Shown: positions 1 through 8,054 of the stretch, in pieces | How the letters are laid out: each line of letters starts with the position of its first letter | How positions within the stretch are numbered: the stretch's first letter is position 1 | Source: Thermoflexales bacterium | GTDB lineage: Bacteria > Chloroflexota > Anaerolineae > Fen-1058 | DNA length: 14,528 nucleotides | Assembly: GCA_017999195.1 (NCBI GenBank) | Contig: JAGOBP010000031.1 | Coordinates: 1-14,528 of the forward strand | Reading direction: 5' to 3' | Notes under the pieces: model-generated | What the model was told of the DNA's origin: nothing | Database searches by the model: none | What the model saw: only the letters and a program-made list of their open reading frames with translations | Position numbers and translations under genes: made by a program

Positions 1-3000
1 AATCTGAATCTGCCGGGCAATCAACTGCATCCCGACCTCGGCTTCAGCCTGCACGCCGGGCAGATGACGGGCACATTGAGTGCGCTGAATCTGCAAATCG
101 CGGGCGCGACGCTGGGTATGACCAATTCCTTGATCAGCAATGCGGGCTTCGCCGTGGCGACTGCGACGCTGCAATTGCCCGCGAGTTTGGGTAACGCCGT
201 GACTATGCTCAATGATGTGAACATCGGCGCAGATGGGTTGACTTTAGGCAATGGCACATTCAGTCTGCCGGAGATCAAGATCGGTGACGGAAAGAAGATT
301 TCGATCACGCAGGCGTTGGCGCAGTTGAGTATCGGCAACGATGAGTATCAGTTTGCCGTGACGGGCACGTTGAACCTCAACCTGCCGAGCAATGCACTGA
401 CGACGACGTTGGGCTTTGCGATGGTGAACGGCCAAATGACGGGCACGTTGAGTTCGCTGCATCTAACGATGGCGGGTTCGACACTGGTGATGACGGATGT
501 CATTGTTAGTAACGCGGGCTTGAGCGTGAATGCGGCGGTGCTGCAACTCCCGGCGAGCCTGGGTAGCACGGTGGCAACAATCGGCGGGTTGACGATCGAT
601 CAATCGGGTTTGACACTGGCCGAAGGCACATTGGCTTTGCCCGACATCAAGTGGGGTGATGGCAGCAAGGTCAAGATTGCCAAGCCGAGCGCGCAATTGG
701 TCATCCTGAATAATCAGTATCAATTCAGCGCGCACGGCACGTTGAGCCTGACCCTGCCGAACAACAACATCAGTTCGACGCTGGGCTTCACCGTCACGAA
801 CGGCGGCCAACTGACGGGCACGGTGAATATGCTTAACCTGTCGATGGCCGGTGGCACGCTGACCATGACGAACATCGCCGTGACTAACAACGGCCTGCGC
901 GTCGATGTGGCGCAGTTGAAACTGCCGTCCAGCCTGGGCGGCGGACTGGCCACCGTCAACGATGTGACCATCGACGCGAACGGCCTCAGCGTCAGCGCGG
1001 GTACGTTCTCTGTGGCCGACATCAACATCGGCGACGGCAGCAAGGTCAAGATCGCCAATCCCACGGCGACGCTGAGCAACACGGTGGCGGGCTACACGTT
1101 TGGCATCAACGGCACGCTGCAATTGCGCCTGCCCGACAACAGTCAGGACATCGTGATCAGCGGCACCGTGAACACGAGCGGACAATTCACGGCGACGATT
1201 TCATCGATCAGCCTGACGCTGGCGAAAGCGACCTTGCAGTTGAACCGCCTCACGATGGACAACACGGGCCTATCGGTGGTGAGCGGCACGTTGGCCCTGC
1301 CTGCGAAGTTAGGTAGTGTCTCCGGCCGGGTCGCCGATATTCGCATCGACGCGAACGGTCTCAGTATCGGCGGCGGCGCGGTCAACTTCCCCATCCCCAA
1401 TTTCAAGATTGGCGGCACGTCGGGCTTCGGCGTGAGCAATGCGTTGGCGAGTCTGAACCTGGTCAACACCAACGGCGCGATGTCGTATCAAATGACGCTC
1501 AGCGGCACGATTGCCATTACGCTGCCCGGCACGAGTGCATCGGCGCAGGGTCTGGTGCGGGTGGACAATGCGGGCAACATCGGCGGCAGTGTGAATGCCT
1601 TTACGCTGACGGTGGCCGGGCTGAACTTGAGCGTCAACAACATCACCCTCAATGCCGATGGCTCATTCGCCATCGCGTCGGCGACGCTGGCGCTGCCGGG
1701 CGGCTTCGGCGGCGGCTCGGCCAGCGTGAGCAATGTGGTGGTGCATCCGGGCCAGCCGGGCAGTTTGAGTCTGGGCGCGGCCGGTATCACACTGCCGGAC
1801 ATCAAGTGGGGCGATGGCAGCAAGGTCAAGATCATCAATGCCAACGCGCAGTTGACGCAAGTCAACAACAAATACAGTTTCGCTTTCGGCGGCAAATTGA
1901 GCCTTAATTTGCCGGGGAATGTGGTCACTTCGACGCTGGCCTTCTCGATTCGTGATGACGGCCAGATCAGCGGCACGGTGGACCTGATCAAGCTGACGGT
2001 GGCCGGTGGCACGCTGACCATGACGAATGTGGGCGTGCTGAACAGCGGCCTCACCGTCGGCGCGGCCTCGTTGAAGATGCCCGCGAGTTTGGGCAGTGCG
2101 ATCGTGACCATCAACGGCGTCAGCATCGATGGAACAGGTTTGCACCTGGGCGGCGGTCAACTGACGCTGGCCGACATCAACATCGGCGACGGCAGCAAGG
2201 TCAAGATTGCTGCGCCGACGGCCACGCTGGGATCGATTCCCAGTGGTTATACCTTCGGCATCAGCGGCACACTGCAACTGCGCTTGCCCAGCAACAGCCA
2301 GAACATCGGCATCGGTGGCACGATCAATTCCAGCGGGCAATTCACGGCCTCGGTCTCGGCGATGGCGCTGACCTTCGGCGGCGCGACGTTGAACCTAAGC
2401 AACGTTACGATGAATAACACGGGCCTATCGGTGGTGAGCGGCACGATGAGCCTGCCCGCGAAGTTGGGCGGCGCGTCGGGCGGCGTCAACAACGTCGTCA
2501 TCAATGCCAACGGCCTCAGCATCGGCGGCGGTTCACTCACCTTCCCCATCCCCGACTTCAAGATCGGCGGGGCGTCGGGCTTCAGCGTTACCGGGGCACA
2601 AGCCGGACTGGAACTGACCAATGGCGGCGTGTCGTATCGGCTGAATCTCTCGGGCACGGTCGCCATCAAGATTCCCGGCTCCAACTCTTCGGCCAGCGGT
2701 CGTGTGCGTATGGATGATGCGGGCAACATGAGCGGTCAGATCGATGCCTTCACGTTGACGATTGCGGGCATGGGCCTGAACGTCAGCAACATCTCGATCG
2801 ATCCGGATGGCGCCCTGCGGGCCGGTGCGGCGGGCTTCACCACCCCAAGCGGCTTTGGCGGCGCGTCGGCGTCCGTGTACAACGTCGTCATCCGGCCGGG
2901 CAATCCGGGCAGTGTCAGCATCGGCGGCGGGGCCTTCACGCTGCCGCCCATCAAGGCGGGCGGCTTCGGCCTCGCGTTGAGCGGCGCGTTGAAGCCCATC

Positions 3001-6000
3001 ACCAGCGGCTATGAAATCAGCGCGACCGGCTTTGCCACCTTCCCCGGTGTGGGCGGCGCGGCGGGCTGCGAGGGCGTGGGCGTGGGCGCGACCATCTGGA
3101 CCGATGCGCAGGGCCAAACTCAATTGGCGCTGCGGCCTGATGAAACCAATGGCGTTGCGTTGAAGAATGCCTCCTTCAATCTGCAATGTCAGATCGCCAT
3201 CGGGACGACGGGCTTCTTCATCACGGGCATTCAGGGCGCAGTCACGCTCGGCCCGACCTCGACGCAAGTTGACGTAGGCATCCAGATTGCAGCGGGCAAG
3301 AAGATCGCGGGCTTCACGGTGCTCAGCGCCGATGCGACTGCGACCCTTAAGACCAGTCCGTTTGATCTGTTGTTGAACGGCGCGGTGCGCGTCTTCGTCT
3401 TCCAGGTGGGCGGCGCATCGGCGCACATGACCGATCATAGTTTCAGCGCCACGTTATGGGTCAATATGATCGTGGTGAAGGGCGACATTGCCTTCAACGC
3501 GTGGAGCGACGCCGGCAACTTCCATATGAACGGCAGCGGCAACATGCAAGTGGGCCTGGCCAAAGGCGCGATCTTCAACGGCGCCTCGCTGCCTTATCCG
3601 TGCTGCGAATGCGGCTGGCGCGAAGGCTGGCTGGGTGTCCCCTACTACTGGTGCGGCAACTGCCAGATCTGCTGGACGGAAAGCCTCACCATTCCGTCGG
3701 CCGACTACCTCTTCAACGCCAGTACGGCCTTCGGCGAGTTTACGGGCGATCGCTGGGGTGTGAAGGGCACGGTGTCGCTGCTGGGTTACAACGCCGGCTT
3801 CTTCGTCGATACTCAGGGCAACCTGACGGTTGGCAACGTGGATAGTTACCAACTCGTCACGCCAACTCAAGTGAGTACCGCCATCGCCCAGTGGCAGGCC
3901 GCGCGCCTCACCGGACTGGCGCCGAATGCGACGGCTGAGTTCAACGGCATTCGCTTCGTGGGTGACAGCATCCGGGTGCCGCAGCCCATCACCGCCACCA
4001 CCGATGTGATCTTCGCCCTGCAGCGCAGTCAAAGCGTGCCGACGTTGACGCTGATGACGCCGCTGGGCACCGAGATCACCCCGAACAACTTGCCTGCCGG
4101 TGTGCAGTACACCGAAGTGCTGACCTACACGCGCGATGTCTCTTCGACGACGACGAATGCGCCAATGTGCGCTTCGCCCGAGACCGTAACCAAAGCGAAT
4201 CAAACGGCGCTCGTGCGGTTCACTCACGCCCGATCGGACCTGGGCGCGCTCGACGTGCTGATCGACGGCGTGAAGGTGTTCGACACGGTGAGTTACGGCG
4301 CGGAATCGACTGAGCGCGTGATCGATGCGGGCGTGCACACGCTCGACCTCGTCCCGGCCAATCAACCCGGCCCGATCGTGTCGTCCACCCCGATCACGCT
4401 GACGGGCAATGTCGTGCATCGCTTGATCGCGGCGGGCGACGTAAGCCAGACCGTCACACTCGATGTGGCGCAGGGCGTGGCCCCCGCTTCTGGTCAGGCG
4501 ACCATCCGCTTTGCGCACGCCTTAGCCGATGCGGCCCACATCGATGTGGTGCTGGCCGATGACGGTCGCGTGCTGTTCGGCGATGTCGCGCCGGGGACGG
4601 TCAGCGACGGCTTCAACCTCGACGCGAGCCAGCCGGTCACGTTTGAAGTTTACGCGGCGGGCACGACGCAGTTGTTGGCGCAGTTACCCAACATCACGTT
4701 GACGGGGCGCGGCACGTACAGCCTCATCGTCTTGGGGAACGCAGCGTCCGCGCAGTTGATGGTGAAGGCTGACACGCTGCCGCTGTCGCACTTGCGGCTG
4801 GTCAACGCTCTCGCCGCCGATCAAGCCATCGACTTGTGGACACAGGGCGTCACGCTCTTCGCCAATCTGCCATACAGCGCCGCTTCGGCGTATAACGGTT
4901 ACGCCGCTGACTCGATCGACTTCCAGGTGACCATGGCTGATGCAACTCACACGTTGTTGACCACTGGATCAATTCCTTTGCAAGGCGAAGCCGATCACAC
5001 GCTGGTCGCGCTGGGCACCATGACGCAGACGCAAACGCTGCTGCTCATCGACGACAATCGCTTGCCCGCGTGGGGCCAGGCGCGCGTGCGCTTCGTCAAC
5101 GCTGCGCCCAATGTCGGCGCGGTCGATGTCTTCGTGCAAGGTACTGCTCAGTTCAATACTGTGGCCTTCAAGAACGTGGGTAACTACGTTGCGATCAACG
5201 GCGGCACGGTCACGATCGAGGTGCGCGATCACGCCACGCAGAGCGTGCTGCTCACCGTGCCCAATGTAACCATGCTCGACGGCTATGTATACACGTGGTT
5301 CTTGATGGGCGTCAACGGCGGCTCGCCCGCGTTGCAACTGGTGCCCGTGGTTGACCTCGCTACGCGGCCCGATATTCAAACGCAATACGTGGTCGATCAG
5401 GCACAGACCGGCACGTGGGAGTTGAAGTTGAACGGCAACTTCACCACCACCGATCGCTACTTGCTCACCGCCTTGGGCAGCAATCCCGCCCCGGCCTTGA
5501 GTGATCTGTCGGCCGTCATCAGTGGCACCACGTCGCTGGCGCTGAGTTGGCGCTTGTCGTCCGACGAGTTGGGCACACCGATCGGGATTTACGCCAACCC
5601 CATCACCGACGACGTCACCTTCTCGGGTCGCGCGTTGGTCGCGAATCTCACGTCGCCTGATCCCAGCTGGATCAACAACACACTGCAAACGTACACCGTC
5701 AATCTCAATCAACTCTCCAGCGGCACGTATCGCATCTGGTTCGAGGCGAACGACGGGCGCAACACGCCGGTGCGGCAGTACGCGCCGCAGACCGTCGTCG
5801 TCAATCATGTCGCAACGTGGCCGTTGACGTGGACGACCGTGATGACGGTGACGCCGGGCTTCCGAGAACTAAACGTGCAGTGGTCGCCGCACAGCAACCC
5901 CGATACGGATGTCTACGTATTGAAAGTATCCGCGCTGACCACGACGCAAGTGATCTCGGTGGGCAACCTCACTTCGGCGCTGGTCACCGCGCTTGAGCCG

Positions 6001-7194
6001 GATAAGCCTTACTCGTTGACGGTGCAAGCCATCGATAACGAGACAGGTCATGTGTCCACCGCGCAAACCGTCATTGGCGTGCCCGCCAACGCCTCGATTG
6101 ATCTCGGCGGCCCCAGCGGCCCGATCAACGTGATCGCGGGCCAGAGCCAGAACACGGCACTGCTGATCAAGACCGATCACGCGCCGTATCCGGGCGTGGT
6201 CAGTTTCCAGACCGGCTGTGTGCGGCTGAGCGGTACACCGTGTACGTCCAGCGTCAACGGCCTCAACGCGCTGTTCGCCGTTGACTACATCACGCCCACC
6301 CTGGCGGGCGTCAGCGAATCAATCGTGATCTCGGTTACCGAACTCGTTCCGCCGGGCAATTACGTGGTGCCCATCATCGCCACGGGCAGCGGCCTCACGC
6401 GCACCTTCAATCTCAGCGTGGCGGTGAGTGTGCCCGCCTTTACGCTCGAGGTCGATTCGCAAGCCGTTGTGCTGGGCATTGCGGAAGCGCGTGAAGTGAC
6501 GGTGTCCAGTGCGGGCCTGAATGGCGCCACCAAGCCAATCGGGTTGAGCGTGAAGAACGCGCCGGTTGGCCTGTTCTGGTCATTAGATCAAAGTTCGATC
6601 AATCCGGGTGAGAGCACGACCCTCATCATCACGGATACGGACTTGCTGGCGAGCGGCATCTACCCGATCGAACTGCGCGGCGACGACGGTCTGGTGACAG
6701 CGACGACGACGATCACGCTGACCGTCTCGAAGCCGCGCTTCACGGTCACAGCCACGCCGTCGAACCTGACGGTAGCCGCGGGCAAACCCATGACGACGGT
6801 GTTTGCGCTGAACGTGCAAGCGCTGGATGGTTGGACGACGCCCATCACGTTGACGGTGGATGCGAGCGCGATGCCTGCGCCGGGCGCGTTGGGCCTGCGC
6901 GCTTACGCTTCGACGGGGGCGCTTAGCAACACGCTGGTGGTGATGCCGGGCGGCACGGCTTATCTGGTGGTGGTGACGGCGGCCGACACGCCGCGCGGAC
7001 TCTACACCTTCAGCCTCGATGCGCAGGGCGGTGGGCGTCAGCAGACGTTGGAAGTGGCTTTGTCAGTGCGCGAGTTCAAGGTGTATCTGCCGCTGGTCAT
7101 CAACAACTGGGTCGCGCAGCCCAAGTTCAAGGTGTATCTGCCGCTGATCAATCGGAGTGGCACGCCGGGGGTGTCACTGGCGTGGCATCACTGA
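1..7194 (+). CDS. Giant secreted repeat protein with DUF4397, FN3 and Ig-like domains and doubled YLPL tail (5' partial)
   Basis: The frame is open from base 1 and the first codons (NLNLPGNQL...) already match the repeat pattern, so the gene starts upstream and the ATG at 64 is internal. 2397 residues are visible. Residues 1-~980 are 124-133-residue beta-rich repeats, each with a landmark such as DIKWGDGSKVKI or DINIGDGSKVKI and a later GTL.L.LP..N stretch. Residues ~985-1290 are another all-beta region with a six-Cys cluster (1201-1224). Four DUF4397-type domains follow (~1403-1790; cores such as RVRFVNAAP and ALDVLIDGVKVF), then a TGTWELKLNG stretch, two FN3-like domains (~1831-2030), three Ig-like domains (~2031-2358) and the tail motif FKVYLPL twice. 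The composition is Thr/Ser/Gly/Asn-rich with hydrophobic alternation, typical of an extracellular beta protein. A role as adhesin or surface fibre is inference. The repeat family is not one I recognise; DUF4397 and Ig/FN3 calls rest on pattern memory. Confidence 0.9.
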   Translation, partial: NLNLPGNQLHPDLGFSLHAGQMTGTLSALNLQIAGATLGMTNSLISNAGFAVATATLQLPASLGNAVTMLNDVNIGADGLTLGNGTFSLPEIKIGDGKKISITQALAQLSIGNDEYQFAVTGTLNLNLPSNALTTTLGFAMVNGQMTGTLSSLHLTMAGSTLVMTDVIVSNAGLSVNAAVLQLPASLGSTVATIGGLTIDQSGLTLAEGTLALPDIKWGDGSKVKIAKPSAQLVILNNQYQFSAHGTLSLTLPNNNISSTLGFTVTNGGQLTGTVNMLNLSMAGGTLTMTNIAVTNNGLRVDVAQLKLPSSLGGGLATVNDVTIDANGLSVSAGTFSVADINIGDGSKVKIANPTATLSNTVAGYTFGINGTLQLRLPDNSQDIVISGTVNTSGQFTATISSISLTLAKATLQLNRLTMDNTGLSVVSGTLALPAKLGSVSGRVADIRIDANGLSIGGGAVNFPIPNFKIGGTSGFGVSNALASLNLVNTNGAMSYQMTLSGTIAITLPGTSASAQGLVRVDNAGNIGGSVNAFTLTVAGLNLSVNNITLNADGSFAIASATLALPGGFGGGSASVSNVVVHPGQPGSLSLGAAGITLPDIKWGDGSKVKIINANAQLTQVNNKYSFAFGGKLSLNLPGNVVTSTLAFSIRDDGQISGTVDLIKLTVAGGTLTMTNVGVLNSGLTVGAASLKMPASLGSAIVTINGVSIDGTGLHLGGGQLTLADINIGDGSKVKIAAPTATLGSIPSGYTFGISGTLQLRLPSNSQNIGIGGTINSSGQFTASVSAMALTFGGATLNLSNVTMNNTGLSVVSGTMSLPAKLGGASGGVNNVVINANGLSIGGGSLTFPIPDFKIGGASGFSVTGAQAGLELTNGGVSYRLNLSGTVAIKIPGSNSSASGRVRMDDAGNMSGQIDAFTLTIAGMGLNVSNISIDPDGALRAGAAGFTTPSGFGGASASVYNVVIRPGNPGSVSIGGGAFTLPPIKAGGFGLALSGALKPITSGYEISATGFATFPGVGGAAGCEGVGVGATIWTDAQGQTQLALRPDETNGVALKNASFNLQCQIAIGTTGFFITGIQGAVTLGPTSTQVDVGIQIAAGKKIAGFTVLSADATATLKTSPFDLLLNGAVRVFVFQVGGASAHMTDHSFSATLWVNMIVVKGDIAFNAWSDAGNFHMNGSGNMQVGLAKGAIFNGASLPYPCCECGWREGWLGVPYYWCGNCQICWTESLTIPSADYLFNASTAFGEFTGDRWGVKGTVSLLGYNAGFFVDTQGNLTVGNVDSYQLVTPTQVSTAIAQWQAARLTGLAPNATAEFNGIRFVGDSIRVPQPITATTDVIFALQRSQSVPTLTLMTPLGTEITPNNLPAGVQYTEVLTYTRDVSSTTTNAPMCASPETVTKANQTALVRFTHARSDLGALDVLIDGVKVFDTVSYGAESTERVIDAGVHTLDLVPANQPGPIVSSTPITLTGNVVHRLIAAGDVSQTVTLDVAQGVAPASGQATIRFAHALADAAHIDVVLADDGRVLFGDVAPGTVSDGFNLDASQPVTFEVYAAGTTQLLAQLPNITLTGRGTYSLIVLGNAASAQLMVKADTLPLSHLRLVNALAADQAIDLWTQGVTLFANLPYSAASAYNGYAADSIDFQVTMADATHTLLTTGSIPLQGEADHTLVALGTMTQTQTLLLIDDNRLPAWGQARVRFVNAAPNVGAVDVFVQGTAQFNTVAFKNVGNYVAINGGTVTIEVRDHATQSVLLTVPNVTMLDGYVYTWFLMGVNGGSPALQLVPVVDLATRPDIQTQYVVDQAQTGTWELKLNGNFTTTDRYLLTALGSNPAPALSDLSAVISGTTSLALSWRLSSDELGTPIGIYANPITDDVTFSGRALVANLTSPDPSWINNTLQTYTVNLNQLSSGTYRIWFEANDGRNTPVRQYAPQTVVVNHVATWPLTWTTVMTVTPGFRELNVQWSPHSNPDTDVYVLKVSALTTTQVISVGNLTSALVTALEPDKPYSLTVQAIDNETGHVSTAQTVIGVPANASIDLGGPSGPINVIAGQSQNTALLIKTDHAPYPGVVSFQTGCVRLSGTPCTSSVNGLNALFAVDYITPTLAGVSESIVISVTELVPPGNYVVPIIATGSGLTRTFNLSVAVSVPAFTLEVDSQAVVLGIAEAREVTVSSAGLNGATKPIGLSVKNAPVGLFWSLDQSSINPGESTTLIITDTDLLASGIYPIELRGDDGLVTATTTITLTVSKPRFTVTATPSNLTVAAGKPMTTVFALNVQALDGWTTPITLTVDASAMPAPGALGLRAYASTGALSNTLVVMPGGTAYLVVVTAADTPRGLYTFSLDAQGGGRQQTLEVALSVREFKVYLPLVINNWVAQPKFKVYLPLINRSGTPGVSLAWHH
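643..1797 (+). repeat. Super-repeat copy A (three units, 385 codons)
   Basis: This block contains three successive units inside the giant gene. They start at DIKWGDGSKVKI (643), DINIGDGSKVKI (1018) and the NFKIGG variant (1399), with unit lengths 375, 381 and 399 bases. Matched landmarks recur exactly 1155 bases downstream in copy B (643/1798, 851/2006, 1018/2173, 1261/2416, 1387/2542). An earlier single unit starts at 271 (EIKIGDGKKISI), and a partial one opens the window. Confidence 0.9.
1798..2946 (+). repeat. Super-repeat copy B (three units, 383 codons)
   Basis: This is the second copy of the three-unit block, with unit starts at 1798, 2173 and 2554. It is six bases shorter than copy A. 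The loss lies in the third unit, near the residues before MSY/VSY (NLVNTNGAMSY in A against ELTNGGVSY in B), after which the offset becomes 1149. The last landmark has decayed to PPIKAGG at 2947, where the repeat array merges into the next domain. Confidence 0.88.
3601..3675 (+). other. Six-cysteine, Trp-rich cluster in the giant protein
   Basis: Codons give CCEC, then 13 residues, then CGNCQIC (Cys 1201, 1202, 1204, 1218, 1221, 1224 of the visible protein), flanked by many Trp, Tyr and Gly. The spacing is CCxC-x13-CxxCxxC. Outside this cluster the visible protein has few cysteines. It could be a disulfide-stabilised knot or a metal or cofactor site. Which of these it is cannot be told from sequence alone. 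Confidence 0.75.
4207..5370 (+). repeat. Four tandem DUF4397-type domains within the giant protein
   Basis: The core strands recur at 4219 (VRFTHARSDLGALDVLIDG), 4510 (IRFAHALADAAHIDVVLAD), 4798 (LRLVNALAADQAIDLWTQG) and 5092 (VRFVNAAPNVGAVDVFVQG), so the period is 288-294 bases (~97 residues). This matches the usual DUF4397 pattern of R-F-x-N/H-A followed by a DV-x-x-x-G strand. Such domains are common in bacterial exported proteins. The copies are well diverged, unlike the upstream super-repeats. Confidence 0.8.
7073..7146 (+). repeat. Tandem duplication of the C-terminal FKVYLPL motif
   Basis: A perfect 23-base direct repeat lies at 7073-7095 and 7124-7146, offset 51 bases (17 codons). 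It encodes FKVYLPLV at residues 2359-2366 and FKVYLPLI at 2376-2383. The protein then ends 14 residues later. I recognise YLPLV-type tails from Chloroflexota secreted proteins, where they sit once at the extreme C-terminus; a sorting or anchoring role is inferred. Confidence 0.85.
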
Positions 7195-7233
7195 TCGGCG
7201 CAACCGCAAGTCGTTAGCGCTTCGGCTTAAAAC

Positions 7234-7272
7234 TGCGCTCCAGCCGTTATCAACCTCGACGGCTGGAGCGCA
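7234..7272 (-). terminator. Rho-independent terminator between convergent genes
   Basis: A perfect 13-base-pair stem (arms 7234-7246 and 7260-7272) encloses a 13-base loop. On the minus strand the stem is followed after one base by TTTT (7232-7229), which suits the 94-residue gene read leftwards. On the plus strand it sits 40 bases past the stop of the giant gene but has only a weak T-rich tail, so it may act both ways less efficiently. Confidence 0.6.
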
Positions 7273-7287
7273 TTGGTTGCAGGTCAG

Positions 7288-7347
7288 CCCCGCGCGCTTT
7301 AGGCGCGAAGCCGGTAGCGGGGTCCACCAAGCGGGGCACGCTTGGTG
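7288..7347. repeat. Cluster of short inverted repeats, possible dispersed intergenic element
   Basis: Two further hairpins follow the terminator. One has outer arms CCCCGC (7288-7293) and GCGGGG (7317-7322). The other is a perfect 8-base-pair stem, CACCAAGC (7325-7332) with GCTTGGTG (7340-7347) and loop GGGGCAC. The closely packed palindromes in non-coding DNA resemble a REP/MITE-like element, but no second copy is present in the window to prove it. Confidence 0.4.
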
Positions 7348-7406
7348 AAGACTTTCGGACAGGACAGTTGCGCGATTGCGGCTCCGCAGGACTTTTGTGA
7401 ACGCAC

Positions 7407-7691
7407 TTAAAGCAGATGCAGCCAGCCGTGCAAAGTTGATCGATCCAATTCGATCCGGCAATGCCAATCGGTCCGGTACAGCCCGAAATAGCCTGTAAAC
7501 TCGATCGCATCGGCGCGGGACGAACCAAGCCATTGCGTTCGCCGCACACTGATAAAGGTTTGAAGTTCATCCAGGCGCACCGTCACCGTGCCGTCGGACA
7601 CCGCCTCTTCAGCCTCGGCCACTGTCCGGCAAGTGGGCAGACTGACCGCTTGCGGCCCAACCCGAAAGTCTCGCAGGAGTTTGATCATCAT
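7407..7691 (-). CDS. Hypothetical protein, 94 residues
   Basis: I do not recognise this protein. The start chosen is the ATG at 7691, the first of two adjacent ATG codons; a GAGG ribosome site (7700-7697) lies five bases upstream. A GTG at 7724 would add 11 residues but lacks this support. The sequence (MMIKLLRDFRVGPQAVSLP..., ...FTGYFGLYRTDWHCRIELD..., ends HGWLHLL) has balanced composition. It shows no signal peptide or membrane segment, so it is probably a small cytosolic alpha/beta protein. It is convergent with the giant gene, and a terminator-like hairpin faces it at 7272-7234. The long GC-rich frame, ribosome site and terminator together make it likelier real than spurious, but homologues would be needed to be sure. 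Confidence 0.55.
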   Translation of the reverse strand: MMIKLLRDFRVGPQAVSLPTCRTVAEAEEAVSDGTVTVRLDELQTFISVRRTQWLGSSRADAIEFTGYFGLYRTDWHCRIELDRSTLHGWLHLL

Positions 7692-7772
7692 ATGAGCCTC
7701 GCTGTTGACCGACGTCAAGGTCACCGGCCGTCAACGCACCCGATTGGATCACGGACCGGCCCTCAGAGTTGA

Positions 7773-7920
7773 GCACGTGCGCACGCCGCTACACAGTGTG
7801 GTGATCGATATTGGAGAGACTTATATTACCACGAATATGTTTCATTTTATAAACCAATTCGCCGTATTTGTGCTTAAATTTGTTTTTAATGTATTTGTCA
7901 TAGTGACAATAAGGTGAAGT
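7773..7920. other. Non-coding, AT-rich island
   Basis: From about 7808 to 7920 the base composition drops sharply to mostly A and T within otherwise GC-rich DNA, with runs such as TTTTTAAT and TTTTATAAA. Several poor -10-like boxes can be drawn on both strands, but none has a convincing partner. A short plus-strand frame crosses it without a ribosome site. It probably holds upstream control sequence for aspA, for the small minus-strand gene, or for both. Confidence 0.5.
7895..7909. promoter_or_regulatory. Palindrome TTGTCA-TAG-TGACAA, candidate operator
   Basis: A perfect inverted repeat with 6-base arms and a 3-base centre lies at the downstream end of the AT-rich island, ~145 bases before aspA. 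Its size and symmetry fit a dimeric regulator site. It does not match the CRP or FNR consensus, and I cannot name the regulator. Confidence 0.35.
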
Positions 7921-7974
7921 CCTTGGAATTAAGTCCGTCGGTGATCACACAGCGAGCGTTCAACCAGGCCCGCG

Positions 7975-7983
7975 TGTTATACT
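7975..7983 (+). promoter_or_regulatory. Extended -10 promoter (TG-T-TATACT) for aspA
   Basis: TGT followed by TATACT forms an extended -10 element about 70 bases before the aspA start. No good -35 box sits 16-18 bases upstream, which is tolerated for extended -10 promoters. Transcription would begin near 7990, right at the hairpin below. Confidence 0.45.
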
Positions 7984-7990
7984 TGCCTCT

Positions 7991-8005
7991 GCCGCGTCAC
8001 GCGGC
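7991..8005 (+). promoter_or_regulatory. Hairpin at the predicted 5' end of the aspA transcript
   Basis: GCCGCG-TCA-CGCGGC is a perfect 6-base-pair GC stem with a 3-base loop, placed where the transcript would begin. It may protect the 5' end or act as an operator. The ribosome site downstream (AGAGGTG, 8043-8049) stays unpaired with it. Confidence 0.35.
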
Positions 8006-8054
8006 CTGTCCGCAACCACATCCGGCAGCAACACGCTAACACAGAGGTGAAACG

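Noticed and set aside
1..2990. Regular repeats considered as a CRISPR array or satellite DNA
   Set aside because: The period is ~375 bases, always a multiple of three, and lies inside one continuous reading frame. The repeats are protein repeats.
463..5808. Long antisense open frames beneath the giant gene (for example 463-1185, 2533-3438, 3454-4518 and 4969-5808, minus strand)
   Set aside because: They mirror the coding strand of a GC-rich gene and give Arg/His/Asp-rich low-complexity translations without ribosome sites or family motifs. The repeated coding strand explains them.
7705..7917. 70-residue plus-strand frame ending in a hydrophobic stretch
   Set aside because: Its hydrophobic end is simply the translation of the AT-rich island. 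It has no ribosome site and overlaps the start of the better-supported minus-strand gene.
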